17,633 bases of DNA. It comes from Deltaproteobacteria bacterium. GTDB lineage: Bacteria > Bdellovibrionota > UBA1018 > UBA923. Position numbers and translations under genes: made by a program. Under the pieces are notes generated by a model, which was not told the origin of the DNA, did not search any database, and was given only the letters and a program-made list of their open reading frames with translations. The stretch spans positions 1 through 17,633 of the forward strand of contig JACQAW010000131.1 in the NCBI GenBank assembly GCA_016194725.1, given 5' to 3'. Below are positions 1 to 6,967 of this stretch, one piece after another (within the stretch, counting starts at the first letter, position 1; each line of letters starts with the position of its first letter).

Positions 1-2
1 CC

Positions 3-446
3 CTCACTTACATCCGAAACAAGGGTGAAGGTGAGCTGACGAGCGCCCGCGAAATTGCCGACCGCTTCGATCTTCCCTTCGAAATTCTCGCGAAGACGCT
101 GCAACGCCTTAAAGACCAGGGCGTGATCGCCTCAACCTATGGCACTCGTGGCGGATATATACTTTCGCGCGACCTGATAAAGCTGAGTCTTGGCGAGTTT
201 TTAAAGATGATGGAAGGCCCCGTGGCGGTGGTTGCCTGCACCCATCCCGACGCCGTTCATCAAGACTGCGGCTATCATGGCCACTGCAACATCAAAAGCA
301 TGATGTCCCAGCTCAACAGCCGTTTCTACGACTTTCTTGATCGCATATCGGTTGAAGAAATCACACGTACACCATTAGATCATTCCACAGAACCGGGTAA
401 TGCGAGTTCGTACCCGGCCGCAGCATTCCAAGGGGGAGAGCCGTGA
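3..446 (+). CDS. Rrf2/IscR-type Fe-S transcription regulator, 5' end outside window
   Basis: The C-terminal 147 residues are visible, open to the left edge. The first part reads as the winged-helix end of an Rrf2 DNA-binding domain, with the family wing signature GTRGGY at visible residues 47-52. It is followed by three cysteines in a C-x9-C-x5-C arrangement (first Cys codon 237-239), with His residues between and beside them, where Rrf2 proteins such as IscR, NsrR and RirA bind a [2Fe-2S] or [4Fe-4S] cluster. E. coli IscR has C-x5-C-x5-C, so the first spacing is longer here. The stop codon overlaps the GTG start of iscS by four bases, so the two are co-transcribed and probably translationally coupled. 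By analogy with IscR it likely senses cluster status and controls this operon. The operator would lie left of the window and cannot be seen. Confidence 0.88.
   Translation, partial: LTYIRNKGEGELTSAREIADRFDLPFEILAKTLQRLKDQGVIASTYGTRGGYILSRDLIKLSLGEFLKMMEGPVAVVACTHPDAVHQDCGYHGHCNIKSMMSQLNSRFYDFLDRISVEEITRTPLDHSTEPGNASSYPAAAFQGGEP
432..440 (+). promoter_or_regulatory. Ribosome binding site supporting the GTG start of iscS
   Basis: A purine-rich stretch, GGGGGAGAG, ends two bases before the GTG at 443. Its Shine-Dalgarno core is 4-6 bases upstream, and it lies inside the 3' end of the regulator gene. It supports GTG 443 as the iscS start, which also gives the family N-terminus MKLPIYLD. Confidence 0.7.
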
Positions 447-1759
447 AACTTCCGATCTACTTAGACAATCATGCGACTACGCCGATGGACCCCCGCGTCC
501 TGGAAACGATGTTGCCCTATTTCACCGAAAATTTCGGCAACGCTGCAAGTCGCAGCCACGAGTTTGGCTGGCGCGCGGAAGAAGCCGTCGAGGTTGCACG
601 CGAACAGGTCGCGAAACTCATTGGCGCGACCGCAAAAGAGATCATCTTCACTAGCGGTGCCACCGAAGCCGACAACCTTGCCATGCTTGGCGTCGCCGAG
701 ATGTATAAGGATAAAGGCAACCACATCATCACGACCCCGATTGAGCACAAGGCCATCCTGGACTGCTGCAAGTATCTGGAAAAATCGGGTCACGAGGTCA
801 CCTACCTGCCGGTGGACAAGTACGGACGGGTGAGCCCCGAAGACTTGCGCAAGGCGATTACCGATAAAACGATTCTGATCTCGATCATGTTCGGCAACAA
901 CGAAATCGGCACCTTGCAGCCCATGAAAGAGCTGGGAAAGATCGCGAAAGAACGAGGCGTGCTTTTTCACTCCGACGCGGTTCAGGGCATTGGCAAAGTT
1001 CCATTCAACGTCGAGGAATTCGGCGTGGACCTCGTATCGATTACCGCTCATAAGATGTACGGCCCCAAGGGCGTGGGCGCGCTTTACGTTCGTCGCCGCA
1101 ACCCACGCGTGCGACTGGCGGAACAGATTCATGGCGGCGGACACGAACGCGGCATGCGCTCGGGCACGTTGAACGTGCCGGCGATCGTCGGATTCGGAAA
1201 AGCCGCCGAGCTGGCACTCAAAGTCATGTCCGAAGAAATGCCGCGCCTGATTCGCATGCGCGACCGCATGTACCGCGAAATCACCGCGGCACTTCCTGAG
1301 GTTTACCTGAACGGACACCCAACCGAACGGCTGCCCGGAAACCTGAACCTGAGCTTCGCGTATGTTGAGGGCGAATCGATGCTCATGGCCATGAAAGATC
1401 TGGCGGTGTCTTCGGGCAGCGCCTGTACTTCGGCCTCGCTCGAGCCCTCGTACGTGTTAAAAGCGATTGGCGTGGGCGAAGAGCTTGCGCACACCTCGAT
1501 TCGTTTTGGCCTTGGCCGCTTTACGACCGATGAAGAAGTTGATTTCGCGATCAAGACCGTGCTTGGAAACGTGAAAAAGCTGCGCGATTTGTCCCCGCTT
1601 TGGGAAATGGCGCAGGAAGGCATCGATTTGAAGTCCATCCAATGGACAGCCCCATCATCGAGGACGCGAAGTTCAAGACGTTCGGCTGCGGCAGCGCGAT
1701 TGCCAGCTCAAGCCTGGCCACCGAATGGATCAAGGGCAAGAGCGTGCAGGACGCCCTGA
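443..1759 (+). CDS. iscS: Cysteine desulfurase IscS with an out-of-frame C-terminal tail
   Basis: PLP-dependent cysteine desulfurase that supplies sulfur for Fe-S cluster assembly in the cytoplasm. The family core is intact. It has the N-terminus MKLPIYLDNHATTP, the PLP lysine in the AHK motif (about K204), the conserved EHK histidine, and the active-site cysteine at exactly residue 328 in SSGSACTSASLEPSY. The C-terminal motif LSPLWEM...IQW ends at W401, the same number as in E. coli IscS, where the protein stops three residues later. Here no stop follows. Residues 402-438 are an Arg/Ala/Ser/Pro-rich tail produced by reading the start of iscU in another frame, giving a 118-base overlap between the two reading frames. 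The start is GTG, overlapping the upstream regulator by four bases. The desulfurase core should be active. The tail replaces the segment where IscS normally contacts IscU, so complex formation may be altered. The gene identity is certain; whether the tail is real is not. Confidence 0.95.
   Translation: MKLPIYLDNHATTPMDPRVLETMLPYFTENFGNAASRSHEFGWRAEEAVEVAREQVAKLIGATAKEIIFTSGATEADNLAMLGVAEMYKDKGNHIITTPIEHKAILDCCKYLEKSGHEVTYLPVDKYGRVSPEDLRKAITDKTILISIMFGNNEIGTLQPMKELGKIAKERGVLFHSDAVQGIGKVPFNVEEFGVDLVSITAHKMYGPKGVGALYVRRRNPRVRLAEQIHGGGHERGMRSGTLNVPAIVGFGKAAELALKVMSEEMPRLIRMRDRMYREITAALPEVYLNGHPTERLPGNLNLSFAYVEGESMLMAMKDLAVSSGSACTSASLEPSYVLKAIGVGEELAHTSIRFGLGRFTTDEEVDFAIKTVLGNVKKLRDLSPLWEMAQEGIDLKSIQWTAPSSRTRSSRRSAAAARLPAQAWPPNGSRARACRTP
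1637..1660 (+). other. Probable deletion junction between iscS and iscU
   Basis: IscS homology ends at the Trp codon 1643-1645, and IscU homology begins by the Ile-Ile codons 1654-1659 in the other frame. The bases between could belong to either gene. Against E. coli spacing, the end of iscS with its stop, the spacer and about 47 iscU codons are missing, roughly 150-200 bases. A single base insertion or deletion cannot explain this. It is either a genomic deletion or an assembly collapse. Confidence 0.7.
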
Positions 1760-1908
1760 AGATCAAGAATACCGATATCGTAAATGAGCTGGCACTGCCG
1801 CCAATCAAGATTCACTGCTCGGTTCTGGCCGAAGACGCCATCAAGGCCGCGGTGAAGGACTATCTCGCCAAACACGGCAAGACCGTGTCTGACGTCGAGG
1901 GGGAATAA
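1642..1908 (+). CDS. iscU: Fe-S scaffold IscU, N-terminally truncated (about 47 residues missing)
   Basis: Scaffold protein on which IscS, IscA and HscBA build and transfer [2Fe-2S] clusters. Only 88 residues are encoded; E. coli IscU has 128. Similarity begins at IIEDAKFKTFGCGSAIASSS, equivalent to E. coli residue 52, and continues cleanly to the C-terminus. C16 corresponds to Cys63. The LPPIK chaperone-binding motif at 52-56 matches the HscA recognition site, and H58-C59 correspond to His105-Cys106. The N-terminal helix and the loop with Cys37 and Asp39 are absent, so two of the usual active-site residues are gone. ATG 1642 is the nearest in-frame start. A purine run, AGGAAGG at 1614-1620, is about 21 bases upstream and too far away. 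An ATG at 1600 is possible but adds only unrelated residues. The lack of a proper ribosome site fits a deletion that removed the native start. As encoded, the protein is unlikely to be a normal scaffold. Confidence 0.85.
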   Translation: MDSPIIEDAKFKTFGCGSAIASSSLATEWIKGKSVQDALKIKNTDIVNELALPPIKIHCSVLAEDAIKAAVKDYLAKHGKTVSDVEGE

Positions 1909-1910
1909 TC

Positions 1911-2240
1911 ATGATTACGGTTACCGCAAAAGCGGCAAAAGAGATCAAACGGCTTCAAGAGTCCGATCCGGCTTCCAAAGACGGCTATCTGCGCGTGATG
2001 GTGGTTGGCGGCGGATGCTCGGGAATGTCTTACAAGCTGGGTTTTGAGTCGAAGACTCCGGAAACGAGCGACAAAATGATCGAGAATGAAGGCGTTAAAA
2101 TCGTCATCGATCAGAAAAGCCTGCTTTATCTATCGGGCACCGAGCTCGATTTCAGCGACGGGTTGAATGGCACCGGCTTCACGTTTCAGAATCCCAATGC
2201 CAAGCGTACCTGTGGCTGCGGCACCTCTTTCGCGGTTTAA
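1911..2240 (+). CDS. iscA: Fe-S cluster assembly A-type protein IscA
   Basis: A-type carrier of the HesB/IscA family that binds iron or an Fe-S cluster and passes it to apoproteins, notably in [4Fe-4S] maturation. The 109 residues match the family length. The three invariant cysteines are present: C36 in GGGCSGMSY, and C101 and C103 in the C-terminal TCGCGTSF. The ATG at 1911 starts two bases after the iscU stop and has a strong ribosome site, GAGGGGG at 1897-1903, seven bases upstream. It can therefore be translated well regardless of the damaged upstream iscU. Its place between iscU and hscB is the canonical isc order. Nothing in the gene looks degenerate. Confidence 0.95.
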   Translation: MITVTAKAAKEIKRLQESDPASKDGYLRVMVVGGGCSGMSYKLGFESKTPETSDKMIENEGVKIVIDQKSLLYLSGTELDFSDGLNGTGFTFQNPNAKRTCGCGTSFAV

Positions 2241-2251
2241 GCAGGCAAGCC

Positions 2252-2821
2252 ATGACCAACGACTCCGCATTTTCGGTCTTTGGTCTTTCTCCCAAGTTTG
2301 AGCTCGATCAGAGCGCGCTTGAGTCGCGTTATTATGAGTTGAGCAAACAGCTTCACCCCGATCGGCATTCTGCGGGCGACGCGGCGGCGCGCATGAAGAG
2401 CCAGCAGTTATCGGCATTGCTGAACCGGGCATACCTGGGCCTGCGAACGCCCGAAGCCCGCCTTGAGACGCTGCTCGAAGAGGCTGGCGCCCTGAAAGAG
2501 ACCGGAAAACCTGTTCCACCGAGCCAGATTCCGACGGACCTGGCCGAGGAATATTTTGAGATTCAGGAAGCCGTGATGGAAGACGACGCCAAGGCGGTGG
2601 CGCTGGTGGCGCGGTTTCGCGCGACGCTGGAGCTGAAAAAGCAGCAGCTGACCGACGAAATGTTTGAAATGGCGAAACACGTGCAGTGGGAAGCGCCGAA
2701 TTCAGGTGAAACTTCTGGGAAAATCGAGAAAATCCTGGAATTGCGGCGCCAGCGGTCGTATGTCCGGTCTATGTTAACCAACCTCGACAACCTGGCCACC
2801 GTTGGAGCAACTCATGGCTGA
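2252..2821 (+). CDS. hscB: Fe-S assembly J-domain co-chaperone HscB
   Basis: Hsc20-type J-protein that delivers IscU to HscA and stimulates its ATPase. The N-terminal J domain covers about residues 5-75 and carries the HPD motif at 35-37, within the LHPDRHS context typical of HscB. The C-terminal part, about residues 85-175, is the helical IscU-binding domain; EEYFEIQEAVMED and the later LRRQRSYVRSML are recognisable. At 189 residues it is slightly longer than E. coli HscB (171). It starts 11 bases after the iscA stop with only a weak ribosome site. Its end overlaps the chosen hscA start by eight bases, suggesting translational coupling of the J-protein and its Hsp70 partner. It and its IscU-binding domain look intact even though the iscU gene here is truncated. 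Confidence 0.93.
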   Translation: MTNDSAFSVFGLSPKFELDQSALESRYYELSKQLHPDRHSAGDAAARMKSQQLSALLNRAYLGLRTPEARLETLLEEAGALKETGKPVPPSQIPTDLAEEYFEIQEAVMEDDAKAVALVARFRATLELKKQQLTDEMFEMAKHVQWEAPNSGETSGKIEKILELRRQRSYVRSMLTNLDNLATVGATHG

Positions 2822-4721
2822 CAATGGTTACTTCAAAGAGCTGAACGTCGTGGCGGCCGGCCCCATCACCCACAGCCCGTCGACGGACACTCCGATCATC
2901 GGCATCGATCTGGGCACGAGCAACAGCCTGGTCGCCATTGTCGATGAAGACGCATCATCTGGAATACGCGTGCCTCGCATCATCAAATCGCGCGAAGGCA
3001 GCAATATCGTGCCTTCGGTTGTGCATTTTCTGGCCGATGGCTCTTCCGAGGTCGGGCTGAGTGCTCGGCGGCAGCGCGTGCGCGACGCCGAGCACACCGT
3101 TTATTCCGTCAAGCGCCTGCTGGGCCGTGGAGCAGCGGATATAGAAGAGCTGCGCAAAAACCTTCCTTTCAACCTGGAAGCAAGCTCAGCGACGAACGTG
3201 CGCCTGCAAGTGGGAGGCAAGTCCTACACTCCCATTGAAATCTCGGCGATGATACTGCGCGAACTCAAGACCGCGGCGGAAGACGACCTGGGTCGCCCGG
3301 TCGAAGATGCCGTAATTACCGTGCCGGCCTATTTCAACGACAGCCAGCGGCAAGCCACCCGAGCCGCCGGGCGCCTGGCCGGCCTGAACGTATTGCGCAT
3401 TTTGAACGAGCCCACGGCGGCATCGCTGGCCTATGGGCTGCAGCGAAAACGCAACGGCCTGATCGCGGTATACGACCTGGGCGGTGGAACGTTTGATGTT
3501 TCGATATTACGGCTCAAGGACGGAATCTTTGAAGTGCTGGCTACCAACGGCGACACCCAGCTTGGCGGTGACGATATTGACCAGAGCATCGCGAGGTGGC
3601 TGGAGTCGAGCGTAAGGTCGACTCATCCACATGTGGATTACTCCGAGCGTGATGCCAAGGCCATGCTGCTGGATATTGCCGAGGGCCTCAAGATCGGTTT
3701 GTCCACTGCCGAAACCGCGACCGCCAAAGTGGGTAGCACACCGGTTACTTTGACGCGCGACCAGCTCGAAGAGCTGACCCGCCCGCTGCTGGAGCGCACG
3801 CGCAAGCCGGTGGAATCGGCTCTTAAGGACGCCGGCCTGAACCTCAAGGACCTGACCGACGTGGTCATCGTCGGAGGACCCACCCGGCTGACCGCAGTGC
3901 GCGAGTTCGTGCGCAAGCTTTTCGAGCGCGAGCCCAATTTCTCGATGCATCCCGATGAGGTGGTGGCCTACGGCGCCGCCATTCAGGCTGATATTCTGGC
4001 TGGGAACAACCGCGAGTTTCTGCTGCTCGACGTGGTGCCCCTGAGCCTGGGCATCGAAACGTTCGGTGGAACGATGAGCAAGCTGGTTCCGCGAAACACC
4101 ACGGTGCCCACCATGGCCAAGGAACAGTTCACCACCTACGTCGACGGACAGACCAAAGTTGCCATCAACGTATTCCAGGGCGAACGTGAGCTGGTCAAAG
4201 ATAATCGAATGCTGAGCGAGTTCGTGCTTACCGGAATTCCGCCGCTACCAGCCGGAGTGGCCCGCGTGGAGGTCACTTTTTTGGTGGATGCCGACGGCAT
4301 CCTGAACGTCGCGGCCAAGGAAATCTATAGCGGCGTGGAAGCGGCAATTGAAGTGAAGCCGACCTATGGACTGACGGACTCCGAGGTGGAACGCATGCTC
4401 GAAGACGGCATGCGAAACGCCGAGGCCGATCGCAAGGCCGCCAAGATCGTGGAAGCCCGCAATGATGCGCGCACCACGTTACTGGCGACGGAAAAAAGCC
4501 TGGCTCAGGTTCGTGCGGCGCTGAGCGCCGATGAAAGTCAAAAGATCGACGCTCTTGTAACCACGTTACGAAATAAAATGGAGGGCGAGGACGTCGACGC
4601 GATTCGCATTGCCAACCAGCAGCTCAATCTGGGCACCGTTCACCTGGCCGAGGTACTCATGAATCAGACGCTGGAAAAGAACGTGAAAAATACCCCGGTC
4701 AATGATTTACTGAAAAAATGA
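2814..4721 (+). CDS. hscA: Fe-S assembly Hsp70 chaperone HscA
   Basis: Specialised Hsp70 that binds the LPPVK-type loop of IscU and drives cluster release using ATP. It has 635 residues (E. coli HscA 616). The ATPase domain shows the phosphate-1 loop GIDLGTSNSLV at about 30-40, ILNEPTAASLAYG, the phosphate-2 motif DLGGGTFD at about 221-228, and the adenosine motif IVGGPTRL at about 351-358. The substrate-binding domain follows (VVPLSLGIETFGG onward), and a helical lid ends in LEKNVKNTPVNDLLKK. ATG 2814 was chosen over the in-frame TTG at 2802: GGAG at 2804-2807 lies six bases before it, and MADNGYF is a natural N-terminus. It overlaps hscB by eight bases and fdx by four. A DnaK assignment is less likely given the position and the short C-terminus. 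Confidence 0.95.
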   Translation: MADNGYFKELNVVAAGPITHSPSTDTPIIGIDLGTSNSLVAIVDEDASSGIRVPRIIKSREGSNIVPSVVHFLADGSSEVGLSARRQRVRDAEHTVYSVKRLLGRGAADIEELRKNLPFNLEASSATNVRLQVGGKSYTPIEISAMILRELKTAAEDDLGRPVEDAVITVPAYFNDSQRQATRAAGRLAGLNVLRILNEPTAASLAYGLQRKRNGLIAVYDLGGGTFDVSILRLKDGIFEVLATNGDTQLGGDDIDQSIARWLESSVRSTHPHVDYSERDAKAMLLDIAEGLKIGLSTAETATAKVGSTPVTLTRDQLEELTRPLLERTRKPVESALKDAGLNLKDLTDVVIVGGPTRLTAVREFVRKLFEREPNFSMHPDEVVAYGAAIQADILAGNNREFLLLDVVPLSLGIETFGGTMSKLVPRNTTVPTMAKEQFTTYVDGQTKVAINVFQGERELVKDNRMLSEFVLTGIPPLPAGVARVEVTFLVDADGILNVAAKEIYSGVEAAIEVKPTYGLTDSEVERMLEDGMRNAEADRKAAKIVEARNDARTTLLATEKSLAQVRAALSADESQKIDALVTTLRNKMEGEDVDAIRIANQQLNLGTVHLAEVLMNQTLEKNVKNTPVNDLLKK

Positions 4722-5005
4722 AGTATCGCGTATCCTGGCCGCAGCACGGTCGCACCATTGAAGTCGCGAACGGAAAAACGCTGCTCGAAGCCGCCCTGGA
4801 TCATGATCTACCCCTGGAGCACGCATGTGGCGGTTACTGCGCCTGCACCACGTGCCATGTGCTGATTACCGAGGGCGCCGCTAACCTTTCCACTCCGGAA
4901 GAAGACGAGCTCGAGCGGCTCAAGGGAAAGAAAGGGGTCCAGGAGCGATCGCGCCTGGCCTGCCAATCAAAAATATGCGGAAATGTGACAGTCGAGATAC
5001 CATAG
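4718..5005 (+). CDS. fdx: ISC-type [2Fe-2S] ferredoxin
   Basis: Adrenodoxin-type ferredoxin that donates electrons to Fe-S cluster assembly, with 95 residues. The cluster ligands are C37, C43 and C46 in the CGGYCACTTC loop, and C82 in RLACQSK. The spacing C-x5-C-x2-C and a distant fourth Cys match E. coli Fdx. The extra cysteine C41 corresponds to the conserved non-ligand Cys46 of E. coli Fdx. It overlaps hscA through ATGA at 4718-4721 and closes the isc gene set. No IscX gene follows; the next gene begins six bases after the stop. Confidence 0.95.
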   Translation: MKYRVSWPQHGRTIEVANGKTLLEAALDHDLPLEHACGGYCACTTCHVLITEGAANLSTPEEDELERLKGKKGVQERSRLACQSKICGNVTVEIP

Positions 5006-5011
5006 TCCATT

Positions 5012-6568
5012 ATGAAGACCCCTTACCGGCTTTCGTCTGTTTCCCTTTTGGTGCTCCTGCTGCTCACGTCCAGTGCCCTCGCCGAGAATGTTTTTCGGGT
5101 CCGACTCGTTTCTGACCCGACCTCCTTTGACTGGAATATCGCTCACACCGACGTTGAGACGCCCGTGATGATGAACATCATGGAAGGCCTGGTCGAGTTT
5201 GATACCAGCATGAAGGTAAAGCCCTTGCTTGCGGAATCGTGGACGATTTCGCCAGACCAGAAGACTTATACCTTTCGGCTGAAAGCGGGTATCAAATGGT
5301 CTGATGGCAAGGTACTGACGGCCAATGACTTTGCCTACTCGTGGCAACGACTGCTGGCTCCGCTTACCGCAGCTCCCTATGCCTCGATGCTTTATGACAT
5401 CGAAGGCGCCGAGGACTACAACAAACACAAGAGTCCCGATTTCTCGCAGGTGGGCATAAAAGCGGTCAATGCCACTACGCTTCAGGTAAAGCTTCGCCGT
5501 CCCGTGGCCTATTTCATTCAGATGCTTACGTTCTGGGTCACCTTTCCGCTGCGCCAGGACATCGTGGAAAAGTTCGGCCCAAGCTGGCCACAGGCCGGCA
5601 AGACCGTCGTACTGGGCCCCTTTATTCCGGTAAGCTATCGCCCTCAAAGCCAGATCGTGCTGAAGAGAAACGAAAATTACCATGGAAAGCGGCCGGACGC
5701 GGACACCGTGATCATGCAGATCATCAACGAGGACTCCACGGCCCTGAACCTTTTCAGGTCGGGCCAGCTGGACTACGCGCGCCCGGTGAATTTTCTCGAG
5801 CTCAGCGACATGCAGAATACGCCCGCTTACCACACGGCGCCTTACTACCGCACTTGCTTCATCAACGTGAATACGAGCAAGTATCCGTTCAGCCTGCCCA
5901 AGGTGCGTCAGGCGTTGGCCATGGGCATCGACCGCTCAAAGCTCAAAGACGTATTGCACCACAACTTGGAGTCGGCGGATTCCTTCATGTCCGACGCCCT
6001 GTTTCCCCAGGGAAAGAACTCAGCGCTGGCTTACAATCCGGTTCAGGCGAAAAAACTGCTTCTCGAGGCGGTGAGCGACCCTTCGGCGCTGCCAAAAATC
6101 GAGTTCTTCACTTTTGCCAGCGACGAGAACGCGCTTCTGGCCCAGTTCATACAGGACCAGCTTAAGAAAAACCTGGGCATCAACGTGACCATCAACATGC
6201 CTGAATTTTCAATGTACCGTACGCAGCTTGATCTGCAGTCCGGTGCCCTTTACCAACGCTGCTGGGCTGCCGACTATGCCGACCCGGACACATTTTTCTC
6301 GGTCTTTACCTCTGACTCGGGCAACAACCGCACGTCATGGAAAAGCCCCCGCTATGACGAGCTCGTGAATACCGCCAAGGCCACTCCCAACGGCCCCGAC
6401 CGCGTGAAGCTGTACAAAGAGGCCCTCGAGCTGCTGCTTCGCGCCGAAGCACCCATTACACCGCTCTATTACGACAGCCTGACGTATCTGCTGAATCCCA
6501 AGATCAAGAACTTCGTGATAAATCCCTTGAACTACGTCTTTTTTCGCGACATCGTGTTTTCGAAATGA
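5012..6568 (+). CDS. Periplasmic oligopeptide-type solute-binding protein (SBP family 5, OppA-like)
   Basis: Extracellular binding protein of a peptide/nickel-type ABC importer, 518 residues. The N-terminus has a Sec signal peptide: Lys3 and Arg6, a Leu-rich core at about residues 8-20, and a type I cleavage site after ALA (about residue 25). No lipobox Cys is present, so it should be a soluble periplasmic protein. The family 5 fold is clear from MNIMEGLVEFD, LAESWTISPDQKTYTFRLK and IKWSDGKVLTANDFAYSWQR. It follows fdx after six bases without an obvious Shine-Dalgarno sequence, so coupling to fdx translation is likely. Two OppB/OppC-type permeases are encoded convergently at 7365-9125. The ligand cannot be read from the sequence; peptide is the default for OppA-like proteins. 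Confidence 0.9.
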   Translation: MKTPYRLSSVSLLVLLLLTSSALAENVFRVRLVSDPTSFDWNIAHTDVETPVMMNIMEGLVEFDTSMKVKPLLAESWTISPDQKTYTFRLKAGIKWSDGKVLTANDFAYSWQRLLAPLTAAPYASMLYDIEGAEDYNKHKSPDFSQVGIKAVNATTLQVKLRRPVAYFIQMLTFWVTFPLRQDIVEKFGPSWPQAGKTVVLGPFIPVSYRPQSQIVLKRNENYHGKRPDADTVIMQIINEDSTALNLFRSGQLDYARPVNFLELSDMQNTPAYHTAPYYRTCFINVNTSKYPFSLPKVRQALAMGIDRSKLKDVLHHNLESADSFMSDALFPQGKNSALAYNPVQAKKLLLEAVSDPSALPKIEFFTFASDENALLAQFIQDQLKKNLGINVTINMPEFSMYRTQLDLQSGALYQRCWAADYADPDTFFSVFTSDSGNNRTSWKSPRYDELVNTAKATPNGPDRVKLYKEALELLLRAEAPITPLYYDSLTYLLNPKIKNFVINPLNYVFFRDIVFSK

Positions 6569-6963
6569 TGACACAGCTGCATCCCACCGAGCCCACGGCG
6601 ACTTTCACGCTAAAAGTTCCCGCGGCCCAAGCCTCGCTTTTTTTTGATGCCGTGGCCTGGCAGCTGCCTGCGCGCCCACCTGCGCCACCCACGTTGGCCA
6701 CCGCGTTTCGCGAGGGGGAATTCCTGGCCATGCAGAAACTGAATGCCTCGATCGAGCGCGTGCTGCACGGCGAGCAACGATACCGGTTTCTGAAAGATTT
6801 GATGCCCGACACCACATATCAGGGCGAAACATATGTGAACAGCCATTACGAAAAATCGGGCAAGTCGGGCACTATGCATTTTTATGTGCTGCAGACGAAT
6901 ATCAAAAACTCGGACGGTGAAAAATGCGTGGAGTGCTTCACCACGATTATCGTGAGAGGCTAA
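6565..6963 (+). CDS. MaoC-like N-terminal dehydratase domain protein (HadA-like subunit)
   Basis: Hot-dog fold protein of 132 residues resembling the MaoC N-terminal dehydratase family (HadA/HadC type), for example LKDLMPDTTYQGETY and a closing FTTIIVRG strand. In this family the N-terminal-type subunit pairs with a catalytic MaoC subunit to form an (R)-3-hydroxyacyl-thioester dehydratase or hydratase. Here the catalytic partner is the next gene, four bases away. The first ATG (6565) overlaps the oppA-like stop; an adjacent ATG at 6568 would only remove one Met. There is no clear ribosome site, so translational coupling is likely. The N-terminal 35 residues are proline-rich and less family-like. 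The general fold is fairly sure; the substrate is unknown. Confidence 0.7.
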   Translation: MMTQLHPTEPTATFTLKVPAAQASLFFDAVAWQLPARPPAPPTLATAFREGEFLAMQKLNASIERVLHGEQRYRFLKDLMPDTTYQGETYVNSHYEKSGKSGTMHFYVLQTNIKNSDGEKCVECFTTIIVRG

Positions 6964-6967
6964 CCAG

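Noticed and set aside
461..1318. Long minus-strand open frame opposite iscS
   Set aside because: Its translation matches no family I recognise and lies wholly antisense to a clear iscS; it arises from the codon bias of the real gene.
1640..1660. Simple frameshift sequencing error at the iscS/iscU boundary
   Set aside because: Restoring the frame with one or two bases cannot recover the missing IscU N-terminus or the iscS stop; a loss of well over 100 bases is required.
4967..5833. 288-codon minus-strand open frame opposite fdx and the OppA-like gene
   Set aside because: Antisense shadow of two well-supported genes; no domain signature.
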